A stretch of DNA of 64,000 nucleotides, from positions 3,658,001-3,722,000 of the forward strand of contig NZ_CACVAN010000001.1 of NCBI RefSeq assembly GCF_902726655.1. Direction: 5' to 3'. The DNA is from Virgibacillus ihumii (lineage in GTDB: Bacteria; Bacillota; Bacilli; Bacillales; Amphibacillaceae). The notes under the pieces were generated by a model. The model worked only from the letters and a program-made list of their open reading frames with translations. It was not told the DNA's origin and ran no database searches. Numbering within the stretch: position 1 is the first letter of the stretch; each line of letters starts with the position of its first letter. The position numbers and the translations under genes were made by a program. Positions 25,622 through 33,753 of this stretch are shown here, one piece after another.

Positions 25622-26770
25622 ATGAAAAATTCGAGCAGATTCATAAAATTTATGGGCGGTCGTGATTTGCTGTTTGTGTTGATACTTTTAGCATTGATAG
25701 GCATCACCGTCTTTATTTTTAATCAGGTTCAGTTTATATTTAATCCGCTTATTATTGTATTATCAACAGTTGTACCGCCAGTGATCCTCGCGTTTATAGC
25801 ATATTATTTGCTGAACCCAATTGTAAATCTCCTGGAACGTGTACATATAAGCCGGATTTGGGGAATTCTCATTATAATCCTTGGCATAAGCGGATTGGTC
25901 ACAGGACTTGTATTATTGATTGCTCCGGCGGTCGAGGCACAGGTCAAGGATTTAGCCGAAAAATTTCCATCGTATCTCGAACAGATGGCAAACGGGTTTC
26001 AATCATGGATTCAAAGCTCGTTTTTGGCACCGTATTATGACCAGGGTTATTCATGGCTGACGACCCATCTAAGTGACATAACGAGTAAAATTGGTGAATA
26101 TCTTGGTGGTGCTATCAAAGGGATACAAGGTATTGCCAGTGCATTGACCAGTATTGTGGTTGCCATTATCACGTTTCCGTTCATTTTGTTTTTCCTGCTT
26201 AAGGACGGAAATCATTTTAAACATTACTGCTTGAAATTATTGCCCTCAAAATACCGGAAAGACGCCGATCAAATTCTTTACAATATGGATGTTCAAGTCG
26301 GCTCTTACATTCAGGGGCAAATAATTGTTGCACTTTGTATCGGTACATTATTATTTATCGGTTATTTGATCATCGGACTGGATTATGCGATTACCCTTGC
26401 AATTATTGCTGCCGTTACGAGTGTTGTTCCATATCTGGGACCGATTATCGCAATCACACCGGCAATCATCATCGCATTGGTTGCTTCACCAATCATGCTT
26501 CTTAAATTGGGCATTGTTTGGGCAGCTGTACAGTTTCTCGAAGGCAATTTCATCTCGCCGAATATTATGGGAAGAACGTTGAGTATCCATCCGCTCACGA
26601 TTATTATTGTTTTGCTGGCAGCCGGAAATTTATTTGGAATTGTTGGTGTAATCCTTGGCATACCAGGGTACGCGATTATTAAAGTGATCACCATTTACAT
26701 CTTTGGGAAATTCAAAGCGCGCTATAACCATTTTTACGGTGAAGAACATGGATATTATGAAAAAAAATAA
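25622..26770 (+). CDS. AI-2E family transporter
   Basis: A 382-residue membrane protein with about eight helices: a pair near the N-terminus (LLFVLILLALIGITVFIF; VVPPVILAFIAYYLLNPIV), a soluble middle (about 115-200), and the family-typical C-terminal block VPYLGPIIAITPAIIIAL ... ILGIPGYAIIKV. Members include AI-2 exporters and Na+/Li+-H+ antiporters; in salt-tolerant Bacillaceae an ion role is possible. ATG at 25622 with TTAGGAGG upstream; an earlier reading to 25547 overlaps the terminator and is rejected. A GC hairpin follows the stop. Confidence 0.85.
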   Translation: MKNSSRFIKFMGGRDLLFVLILLALIGITVFIFNQVQFIFNPLIIVLSTVVPPVILAFIAYYLLNPIVNLLERVHISRIWGILIIILGISGLVTGLVLLIAPAVEAQVKDLAEKFPSYLEQMANGFQSWIQSSFLAPYYDQGYSWLTTHLSDITSKIGEYLGGAIKGIQGIASALTSIVVAIITFPFILFFLLKDGNHFKHYCLKLLPSKYRKDADQILYNMDVQVGSYIQGQIIVALCIGTLLFIGYLIIGLDYAITLAIIAAVTSVVPYLGPIIAITPAIIIALVASPIMLLKLGIVWAAVQFLEGNFISPNIMGRTLSIHPLTIIIVLLAAGNLFGIVGVILGIPGYAIIKVITIYIFGKFKARYNHFYGEEHGYYEKK

Positions 26771-26777
26771 CGTACAC

Positions 26778-26814
26778 CAAACAGACGCCCGTTAGGAAAG
26801 TCAGGGCGCCTGTC
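26778..26814. terminator. Weak bidirectional hairpin between convergent genes
   Basis: acag-a-cgccc pairs with gggcg-c-ctgt. No T tract is present on the plus strand, so function is uncertain. Confidence 0.4.
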
Positions 26815-26878
26815 GAGGATTTAAAATAAATTGAACTCACCTTTAATCAGCAAGCAATCTGTGAGATTGGATAAGTCC

Positions 26879-27769
26879 TTAAATATTATGTGAAAAATTA
26901 TAGGACGGTTTTTCTGTACTTTGCAGGAACTTTTGCAATGCAGTATGTTTTCTTTCCGCTTCTTGATAACCCTGGTGATATAATGCTTCAAGCTTAGAAT
27001 GGCTTTTTTCAATTCTGCTTGCTTCCAGCGGCTTTTCAGGCTGGATAATAAAGACTTCGTTGCGCTTTTCCATGGCAAGTAATTTCTTCATTGTGTCATT
27101 ATAAAGCAAATGCCTGTCGTGCAGCAGTTTGATCAGTTCAGGTTTATTCTTAAAAAATCGCTTGAAAAACCAGTTTAGTTTTGTCGGTTTTTTAATATAA
27201 CCTTTATTTCGGGTAAGAATGACAACATGTTTTTTTATGCCCAAATTAACCAATGGAGTAATTGGTATAGGGTCAGATACACCGCCGTCAATTAATTGTT
27301 TTCCGTTATAATCAATACTGGGGGCTAAAACGGGTAATGAGCAGGAAGCTCTGATAATCGTTGAAAGATCTTTCTGCTTTTGGAATGTATCATAAAAAAT
27401 GGGTGTTCCGGTATTTATATCGGTTGTACCGATGATAAATTTGGACTCTGCTTCGCTGAAAGCCTGAAATTCAAGCGGGAAAGTTTGATTTGCCAGTTTT
27501 TCAAAAATAAAATCCATGCTGAACAATTCTTTTTTTTGCAGCAGCCGTTTGATGGATATGGCTTGCTGATTCTTGCCAATAGCATGAAGCAGTTGAATGT
27601 TCCGCTCACGCTGCTTGGCAATATAGGAACTTCCAATTAATGCTCCGGCTGATGCTGTCGCAACATAAGGGAATTCAATCCTGTGCTCAAGAAAGTAATC
27701 CAGTACGCCAATTGTGAAGGCGCAGCGCATACCTCCACCTTCCAACATAAGGCCAGCCTCGTATTCCAA
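26879..27769 (-). CDS. Patatin-like phospholipase family protein (YjjU-like)
   Basis: A 296-residue protein with the patatin oxyanion loop LEGGGMRCAFTIGVLDY, a nucleophile region YVATASAGALIG and the catalytic Asp in IDGGVSDPIP. Patatins are Ser-Asp dyad lipid acyl hydrolases. The usual elbow G-x-S-x-G reads T-A-S-A-G here: the Ser and last Gly are kept but the first Gly is Thr. The C-terminal 60 residues are charged helix. Start at TTG with AAGGAAGTG upstream. Converges on the AI-2E gene. Confidence 0.82.
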   Translation of the reverse strand: MEYEAGLMLEGGGMRCAFTIGVLDYFLEHRIEFPYVATASAGALIGSSYIAKQRERNIQLLHAIGKNQQAISIKRLLQKKELFSMDFIFEKLANQTFPLEFQAFSEAESKFIIGTTDINTGTPIFYDTFQKQKDLSTIIRASCSLPVLAPSIDYNGKQLIDGGVSDPIPITPLVNLGIKKHVVILTRNKGYIKKPTKLNWFFKRFFKNKPELIKLLHDRHLLYNDTMKKLLAMEKRNEVFIIQPEKPLEASRIEKSHSKLEALYHQGYQEAERKHTALQKFLQSTEKPSYNFSHNI

Positions 27770-28077
27770 ATTTCACACTTCCTTCTTCTTATATACGAGA
27801 AATTATATCAGTCATATGTCTGCCAAACAATTTTTATGACTGAATCGTTCATTTATTTGATGGGATGCTTTTAGAAAAACCAGCGTTATATGATGATCGC
27901 ACTGAGCAAGAGACTGCCGGTAAAAATAATTGAAAAGAGCTGTCATGAACCAAAAGCAATAAAACATATAGTAAAAGAAAAACGTTCCAAGTTACAGGGG
28001 GACGTTTTTCAATTTTAAGAAGGAAAATATCATTTCATGTAGAATATTGGTTTATAGAGAAAAGGGGATGGAGCAAA
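27770..28077. other. Intergenic space between patatin and GNAT genes
   Basis: This 308-bp AT-rich space holds a hairpin at 27978-28008 (aaaaacgttcc / ggacgttttt, followed by caatttt) that may end a transcript from upstream. A 42-codon ORF at 27890-28018 runs through that hairpin and has no ribosome site. I see no convincing gene here. Confidence 0.5.
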
Positions 28078-28575
28078 ATGGAAATACGATTATTGGAACC
28101 AGAAGATGCCGGAGCATATCGGAAGCTGCGCCTGGAAGCATTGCTGAACAGCCCTGAAGCATTCCTGACCAGTCACGAGGAAGCCGAAAAAATGTCGGAG
28201 GATGATTATAAAGTCAGACTGCAATCAGATGCAGCGTTCAATTTTGGTGCGTTCAGGGAGGATAATCTGATCGGGATGGTTGCACTTGTTCGTGAAACAA
28301 AAAATAAGATCAGTCATCGCTCCAGTGTTTTTGGAATGTATGTCACTCCTGCATACAGGGGGAAGAGTATTGGAAAAAAACTGATGCAAACGGCGGTCGA
28401 ACATGCCAGGTCGCTCGATGGTGTCAGTCAGGTATGTATGTCAGTAGTTACTACCAATACTACCGCGAAAAGCATGTATTACGCACAGGGGTTTGTCCCG
28501 ATTGGAACACATAAAAAAGCTATTCAATTCGGGGAAGGCTTTCTTGACGAGGAGCATATGGTAATGGTGCTGTAA
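28078..28575 (+). CDS. GNAT-family N-acetyltransferase
   Basis: A 165-residue acetyltransferase. The acetyl-CoA loop is VTPAYRGKSIGKKLMQTAVEHA (motif RGKSIG), preceded by FGMYVTPAYRG and followed by MSVVTTNTTAKSMYYAQGFV, the standard end of the fold. Target unknown. GGGGATGG precedes the ATG. Monocistronic as far as seen. Confidence 0.85.
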   Translation: MEIRLLEPEDAGAYRKLRLEALLNSPEAFLTSHEEAEKMSEDDYKVRLQSDAAFNFGAFREDNLIGMVALVRETKNKISHRSSVFGMYVTPAYRGKSIGKKLMQTAVEHARSLDGVSQVCMSVVTTNTTAKSMYYAQGFVPIGTHKKAIQFGEGFLDEEHMVMVL

Positions 28576-28884
28576 ATGGATATTTGACGGGAAAATAAAA
28601 TTCATCGCAAGAGCAGCTGGAATCATGTTATTATAATCAGAAAAAAATATTTTCAACAAATTTCACAATCGACAGTCTAGTTTTTTCTCATAAAACGAAT
28701 TTCTGTAATGAATCATTTTAATAGACGATTATGACGGGTTATGATACGATTTAATTAAGACAAAAGTATTAATAATTCACGAGTTGCAAAAGTGTACCGA
28801 AACTTATGAACTAGTTGGCAAGTAAATTGAAAATGATGAATAATTTCAAGTGGAAGGAAATAGAATTACATTGGTTGTAATTTT

Positions 28885-28968
28885 TCGGAGTCAATAAGCG
28901 GGCCGCAAGCTGTAACTTGCGACCCGGACAGTTATCCGCAAGGCGCGGCGACTCCGAATCGGGATTTT
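28885..28968 (+). ncRNA. Candidate antisense RNA (antitoxin) or shared structured 3' region
   Basis: A closing stem cggagtc (28886) / gactccg (28950) encloses a strong hairpin cgggccgcaag / cttgcgacccg (28899-28925), and gggattttt follows on the plus strand, like a terminator. It lies just beyond the 3' end of the minus-strand toxin ORF, so convergent transcripts would overlap, the usual plan of Bacillus type I antitoxins. No convincing promoter was identified. Confidence 0.35.
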
Positions 28969-28977
28969 TCACAAAAG

Positions 28978-29018
28978 AGTAATTACCCCACGTTTACGGA
29001 GACGACAGGGTGATTACT
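28978..29018. terminator. Inverted repeat at the end of the toxin ORF
   Basis: agtaattaccc pairs with gggtgattact (one G-U); the right arm overlaps the last codons of the toxin ORF. It may stabilise or end the toxin message. Confidence 0.5.
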
Positions 29019-29100
29019 TCTTTTCATGGCTGCCAACAAGTAAAACTACGAGTGTTCCAAACATCAACATCAACTCGAGAGTCTTGTCAATTTCAATCAC
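29014..29100 (-). CDS. Holin-like type I toxin peptide (28 aa)
   Basis: Reads MIEIDKTLELMLMFGTLVVL and then LVGSHEKK from a GTG start. The pattern of a short acidic head, LMLMFGTLVVLL membrane segment and a charged KK tail is that of the putative holin-like toxins (Hol_Tox group) found with type I antitoxins in Firmicutes. AAAGGGGTG lies 7 nt before the start. The message would begin near 29195 if TATACT at 29208-29203 is its -10 box, giving a leader of about 95 nt able to fold. The peptide would act in the membrane. A convergent structured RNA region lies at its 3' end. Confidence 0.65.
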   Translation of the reverse strand: MIEIDKTLELMLMFGTLVVLLVGSHEKK

Positions 29101-29534
29101 TCGCTCACCCCTTTCTGGGGATTCCGAGCCGCCAAGTAAAAAGAGTGATACTTTTTACTGCTTCCCGAAAGAAGCCTCACCCTGTATAGACCTGTCTACT
29201 ATAGTATACTACAAAAGTGATGATTCATGTGGTAATTTTTAGGAAATGGTCCAATATTCTCATGATGACGGGCTGTTTTATGGTATTATGCATACTTTGG
29301 TCACGCATGTACTTCCGATAAAGTGAATCATTGGTTCTGTTGTATACTTCATACCGGGACAGATTATCCCACCCTTCCCAAATTATGCTGCACAACAATA
29401 CAGTCATAAGAAATATTGACTGCCAGATAATCGATTTCCTGCATCAGTTTTTAGATAAAAACACCCCTTTGTCTCAAATGTTTCTTATTATACGATATAA
29501 TAAAGGCATCATTTGGAAAGCGGGGGGAATTCAT

Positions 29535-30614
29535 GTGAAGACTTTCTGGTTTCGGCTGGTGATTTTCAGCGGTCTGTGGGGACTCATTATTTTACAGGAT
29601 AGTGAGTATGCAGCGCTTAGTATATTTTTTGCCGCACTATCGCTGGGATTATTTTTCTTTTTATCCATCCATAAAGAAATGTTTGTTATCTGTTTCGGCT
29701 TATCGACTGTTATTTTTGTTCATGGTATCCTATGGACTGATTCCGCTTTCTATACTTTATTGCTGCTGTATTTTGTCACGGTGGTTTCCCTGTATCGATT
29801 ACAACGAAGAATTCTGATTACATATATTTTTATTAATTTTTTGTTATCTGTGCACATAGCTTTGCTGTATGCGGATTATGCGCTTGAGTTGATTATTCTC
29901 AGTGGGTTGTTTTACTTTATGGTGTTTGCTTTGAATCGTCTGGTAATGGAGCGGAAAGGGCAGGCTGAGCAATACGAACAAATGCTGGAGGAGTACCGTA
30001 AATTAAAACGGATGAATCTTACCGCTGAAAATAACGCACGGCTGGAAGAGCGGACAAAAATTGCCCGGGACATCCATGATTCAGTTGGACACCGGTTGAC
30101 AGCGCTGATTATGAAACTTGAAATGCTTTCCATTCAGCAGCAAAAACCGGAGTATCAAGAACTGAAAAAAATAGCACAGGAGAGTCTTGACGAAATCAGA
30201 CAGGCGGTGCAAACATTGCAGCAGAATGAGCAGGAAGGGTTGGCAACAGTGGTGCATTTGATTCGTAAGCTGGAGGCGGAAAGCCACATTCTTGTGCAAT
30301 TCACGATGAAACAGGGTGTGCTGTCTGTAAAACTTTCCAATCAAAGCAGTATTGTGTTGTACCGTGCCATTCAAGAAGCATTAACGAACACGATGCGTCA
30401 TGCACAGTCACGTGAAGTGCAGATCATTTTGGGGAAATCTGCAAACGGCGGGGTTTCTTTTGAAGTAATCAACCAGATATTTCATGCGGTCCCATTTACG
30501 TATGGATTTGGACTGTCCAATATGAAAGAAAGGGTGGACGAGGTGCATGGTACGTTACAGATTTATCAGACGGCGGAAAAGTTTGTTGTTCAAGGAACCA
30601 TTCCGGGTGAATAG
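29535..30614 (+). CDS. lnrJ: Sensor histidine kinase (LnrJ/YfiJ-like)
   Basis: A 359-residue NarL-class kinase. Residues 1-135 hold about six membrane helices with short loops, so it probably senses within the membrane. A coiled segment leads to the HisKA_3 dimerisation domain with the phosphorylated H181 (RTKIARDIHDSVGHRL), then the ATPase domain (ALTNTMRHAQ, N box; GFGLSNMKERV, G box). It starts at GTG 29535 after GGGGGGAA; the 68-codon extension upstream lacks a ribosome site. Next to its regulator and a three-gene ABC exporter, the layout equals B. subtilis yfiJKLMN (lnrJKLMN, linearmycin resistance). The symbol rests on this layout and sizes. Confidence 0.75.
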   Translation: MKTFWFRLVIFSGLWGLIILQDSEYAALSIFFAALSLGLFFFLSIHKEMFVICFGLSTVIFVHGILWTDSAFYTLLLLYFVTVVSLYRLQRRILITYIFINFLLSVHIALLYADYALELIILSGLFYFMVFALNRLVMERKGQAEQYEQMLEEYRKLKRMNLTAENNARLEERTKIARDIHDSVGHRLTALIMKLEMLSIQQQKPEYQELKKIAQESLDEIRQAVQTLQQNEQEGLATVVHLIRKLEAESHILVQFTMKQGVLSVKLSNQSSIVLYRAIQEALTNTMRHAQSREVQIILGKSANGGVSFEVINQIFHAVPFTYGFGLSNMKERVDEVHGTLQIYQTAEKFVVQGTIPGE

Positions 30615-30626
30615 GGGGTTGACGTG

Positions 30627-31265
30627 ATGTGGCGGGTACTGATTGCGGAGGATCAGGATATTGTCAGACAAGGGTTAAAGGTGATTTTGGAACAGGACGA
30701 AAATATCAAAGTTGACCATGATGTGGAAAATGGACAGCAAGCAATAACAATTTTGGAAAAAAATATTGTTGATTTTGTTTTGATGGATGTTCGGATGCCA
30801 GTCATGAACGGCATTGAAGCAACAAGAGAAATCAAGAAATGCTGGCCCGATGTAAAAATACTGATGTTGACAACATTCAATGATGATGAATATGCACTGC
30901 AGGCGTTACGGGAGGGTGCCAATGGGTTCTTGCTTAAAACGTCCGATTCGGCAAAATTGATTGAAGCGGTGTACAGCTGTATGAAAGGAGGCCTGACCAT
31001 TCATGATGAGGTAGCTGCAAAGGTTATGCCGCGTTTGCTGGAAGGAACAGCGGAAAAGTCATCTGTTGAAGCTGATCTTTCACCAAGAGAACAAAAGGTG
31101 ACCTACTTGGTAGGGCAGGGAAAAACAAACAGAGAAATTGCTGATGAATTGTTTTTGTCAATCGGCACTGTTAAAAATAAAATCACGCATATTTTACAAA
31201 AAACAGACCTTCGTGACCGGACACAGCTGGCGATTTTTGCAGTGAAGCATGGAATAGGTGAATGA
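30627..31265 (+). CDS. lnrK: NarL-family response regulator (LnrK/YfiK-like)
   Basis: A 212-residue regulator: receiver domain with acidic pair E8/D9, phosphorylated D54 (VLMDVRMP) and Lys in FLLKTSD; LuxR-type DNA-binding domain at 148-212 (LSPREQKVTYLVGQGKTNREIADELFLSIGTVKNK). It is 12 nt downstream of the kinase and ends at a terminator, so the exporter genes are a separate unit that it probably activates. ATG at 30627 has AGGGGGT at better spacing than the GTG one codon earlier. Confidence 0.85.
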   Translation: MWRVLIAEDQDIVRQGLKVILEQDENIKVDHDVENGQQAITILEKNIVDFVLMDVRMPVMNGIEATREIKKCWPDVKILMLTTFNDDEYALQALREGANGFLLKTSDSAKLIEAVYSCMKGGLTIHDEVAAKVMPRLLEGTAEKSSVEADLSPREQKVTYLVGQGKTNREIADELFLSIGTVKNKITHILQKTDLRDRTQLAIFAVKHGIGE

Positions 31266-31266
31266 T

Positions 31267-31300
31267 TAAAAGACTTTCTGATTGGAGGGTCTTTTTTATT
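31267..31300 (+). terminator. Terminator after the response regulator
   Basis: aaaagactttc pairs with gagggtctttt around a 6-nt loop; T-rich tail follows. Confidence 0.7.
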
Positions 31301-31357
31301 TGTGCTGCATGCGTTCAAGAATCGCTCCGTAACACATGATGTAAGGGTTCAGATTAA

Positions 31358-31425
31358 ACGGAAAATCGTGCTATCGCGCCGAACAAAATTCCTAATCCCG
31401 CTGAACAACCAGAATCTGTAAGCCG
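31358..31425. repeat. Degenerate ~22-bp repeat array
   Basis: Blocks aaaatcgtgctatcgcgccg, aaaattcctaatcccgctg and a third ending gtaagccgtg follow one another at about 22-bp steps, each ending in c-g-c/c-c-g-c type triplets and gaac. Similarity is modest. It lies 60-160 nt after the response-regulator stop. Confidence 0.4.
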
Positions 31426-31446
31426 TGGGTATAGTTTCTCGTGTTA

Positions 31447-31475
31447 TGACTATAGTCACCGTAATTTCCGGAAAT
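31447..31475. promoter_or_regulatory. Two perfect 12-bp palindromes upstream of the ABC exporter
   Basis: TGACTATAGTCA (31447-31458) and ATTTCCGGAAAT (31464-31475) are each perfect and their centres are 17 bp apart, 67-95 bp before the exporter start codon. The first is a candidate site for the adjacent NarL-type regulator; which protein binds either is not known. Confidence 0.5.
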
Positions 31476-31541
31476 CAATGACCTGAGTTAGTGTGCGAAT
31501 TAGTGGGATGGCATTACACTATATTTAGAGGAGGCAGGGAG

Positions 31542-32474
31542 ATGCTGGAGCTTGTTGATTTGTCCAAGAAATTTAAACAGTTTTATGCGGTAAAGAACGT
31601 TAATATGTTTATCGAAGAAGGTGAAATTGTTGGTCTGCTTGGGCCAAACGGTGCAGGTAAGTCAACGGCGATTTCGATGCTTTCGTCATTGACTGAGCCG
31701 ACGGAAGGGGATGTTCGCTTTCGGAATGTCAGCATTATTGACAGTCCGGGACCAATTCGTAAAGTGATTGGCATGGTGCCACAGGAAATAGCGCTGTATG
31801 ATGATTTAACCGCGCAGGAAAATTTACAGTTTTTCGGCAGAATTTATCGATTATCAGGCACCGAATTGAAAAGGAGAATCGATGATGTGCTTCATTTGAT
31901 CGGTCTCACGGAGCGACGGAAAGATGTCGTTAAAAAATTTTCAGGGGGAATGAAACGCCGACTGAATATTGGTGTGGCACTCCTGCATAATCCGGAATTG
32001 ATTATTATGGATGAGCCGACAGTAGGGATTGACCCACAGTCACGAAGCTACATTCTGGAAACAGTAAAGCGGTTGAATAAGGAGAAAAAGATGACGGTTT
32101 TATACACCAGTCACTATATGGAAGAAGTTGAATTTCTTTGTGACCGGATTTATATCATGGACAAAGGAAACTTAATTGCGTCAGGTACCCAGGAGGAAAT
32201 CAAGCAGATTCTTTCAGCGGAAAAATCAGTTTCGATTCAGGCAACGCGCTGGAATGATACGTTTATCGGGGCATTACAAAATGATCCGACAATCAGCCGC
32301 GTTACCGTAGAGGAAAAAGCATGCAGTGTCATTGTGCCAAAGGAAACAAATGTGTTTGGTACCATTCTGAAATATGCGGAGGAAGCGGGAATTGAGCTCA
32401 CATCCGTTAACGTGCAGACTCCTACGCTTGAAGATGTTTTCCTGCATCTTACCGGAAGAGCTTTAAGGGATTAG
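31542..32474 (+). CDS. lnrL: ABC exporter ATPase (LnrL/YfiL-like)
   Basis: A 310-residue ATPase: Walker A GPNGAGKST, Q-loop VPQEIALYDDLTA, signature FSGGMKRR, Walker B LIIMDEPTVG and switch His in YTSHYMEE. A C-terminal extension (about 225-310) is of the type found in drug and lipid exporters. With the next two genes it forms one transporter; in B. subtilis the equivalent LnrLMN removes linearmycins, membrane-active polyenes. AGAGGAGG lies 7 nt before ATG 31542. A different amphiphile may be the substrate here. Confidence 0.88.
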   Translation: MLELVDLSKKFKQFYAVKNVNMFIEEGEIVGLLGPNGAGKSTAISMLSSLTEPTEGDVRFRNVSIIDSPGPIRKVIGMVPQEIALYDDLTAQENLQFFGRIYRLSGTELKRRIDDVLHLIGLTERRKDVVKKFSGGMKRRLNIGVALLHNPELIIMDEPTVGIDPQSRSYILETVKRLNKEKKMTVLYTSHYMEEVEFLCDRIYIMDKGNLIASGTQEEIKQILSAEKSVSIQATRWNDTFIGALQNDPTISRVTVEEKACSVIVPKETNVFGTILKYAEEAGIELTSVNVQTPTLEDVFLHLTGRALRD

Positions 32475-32484
32475 GGGTGATTCA

Positions 32485-33753
32485 ATGATCTGGCAAATTA
32501 TAAAGAAAATCGGTTTGACTTTGCTTCGTAATCCATTTCAGCTGCTTTTGCTGATTGGACTTCCGCTTATCTTAATTTTGATTCTGGGTGTAGCTCTTGG
32601 CGGAGTGATGAATGGCGAAACAACCTCGATTGAAGCAAAAGTTGCCATTGTGGAAAACGGAAATGAGCAAAAGCAGATTGACCGATTTGTGAAAGATGTA
32701 GGAGAGGACAGTAAACTACCGGAAAAGAAGATAAACAGAATACAACGGGCTGCTGAGCAAATGGCACCAATACAGCGGATTAGAACTATTTTTAAAAGTG
32801 AAGGTCTGCGGGATATTGTGACGATGGAGACTGTAAAACCTGCCAATCTGGACAAAGTTTTGCAGGATGATTCATATGCAGTGATTATTGAGGTTCCGGA
32901 TCATTTCACGTATCAAACATTGCAGAAGCTTTTGCTTGATAAAAAATCACAGTCTTCACTGAAGGTTTATGAAAACGGCGAAAAAGATATTGCGGCATCG
33001 GTTGTACAAAATGTTCTGCAGCGATACCAAGAGAACCTGACGTTGGTGAACTTTGTTCGGACTAAGGGAATTGCGATGGACGCGATACAGGTGGATGCAG
33101 AAAAAATCACCGGTGATATCAAGTCAGTGGATCAGGCTGAACCGGTATCAGCCAAGGATTATTATGCAATTGGAATGGCGGTGATGAATGTGCTGTTTAT
33201 CGCCTCGACAATAGGCTCCTATGCGTTTCGTGAGAGAAAAATGCATGTTTTTAACCGGATTATATTGGCGGATGTATCCAGATGGGTTTATTTTACAGGA
33301 GTGCTGCTTGCCGGGGCAATTTTCGCATTTATTCATCTGTTCATCGTGTTTGGTGCAGCATGGCTTTTCTTCGGTGTCGCATGGCTGGATGTAGCTGGGT
33401 TTTTGATTGTAACACTTGCTATGGCAGTCGCGGTAGGTGGGTTATCTGTTTTAGTGGTGGCAATCAGCTATCGTTTCAATTCGGAAATGATTATTAATTT
33501 TTTCTCCAATATTATCATATCTGTATTAGCCTTTCTGGGAGGAAGCTTTTTCCCTATCGGGCAGTTTGCCGAAATAATGAGTAAGATTGGCAACCTCACG
33601 CCAAACGGGGCTGGGATGACTGCTTATCTGAATGTAATCAGAGGCAGCGGTATGTCTTCTTCCTGGGAGCATCTGATTTTTCTGGGAGTTTTTGCTGTCG
33701 TATTGATTTGTATTGCTGCATTCAGTTTTCCGAAAAGGGGGCAAGTCCTGTGA
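32485..33753 (+). CDS. lnrM: ABC-2 type permease (LnrM/YfiM-like)
   Basis: A 422-residue permease with one N-terminal helix (LLRNPFQLLLLIGLPLILILILGVAL), a large extracytoplasmic domain (about 40-225) and six C-terminal helices ending in FLGVFAVVLICIAAFSF. This is the YhgE/Pip-like ABC-2 layout. It starts 10 nt after the ATPase and overlaps the next permease by 4 nt (GTGA), so the subunits are translationally coupled and probably form a heterodimer. Confidence 0.85.
   Translation: MIWQIIKKIGLTLLRNPFQLLLLIGLPLILILILGVALGGVMNGETTSIEAKVAIVENGNEQKQIDRFVKDVGEDSKLPEKKINRIQRAAEQMAPIQRIRTIFKSEGLRDIVTMETVKPANLDKVLQDDSYAVIIEVPDHFTYQTLQKLLLDKKSQSSLKVYENGEKDIAASVVQNVLQRYQENLTLVNFVRTKGIAMDAIQVDAEKITGDIKSVDQAEPVSAKDYYAIGMAVMNVLFIASTIGSYAFRERKMHVFNRIILADVSRWVYFTGVLLAGAIFAFIHLFIVFGAAWLFFGVAWLDVAGFLIVTLAMAVAVGGLSVLVVAISYRFNSEMIINFFSNIIISVLAFLGGSFFPIGQFAEIMSKIGNLTPNGAGMTAYLNVIRGSGMSSSWEHLIFLGVFAVVLICIAAFSFPKRGQVL

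Noticed and set aside
27890..28018. A 42-codon ORF between patatin and GNAT genes
   Set aside because: No ribosome site, and it reads through a hairpin that looks like a terminator.
29331..29534. N-terminal extension of the histidine kinase
   Set aside because: No ribosome site at the upstream ATG; a strong one precedes GTG 29535, where the membrane domain begins.
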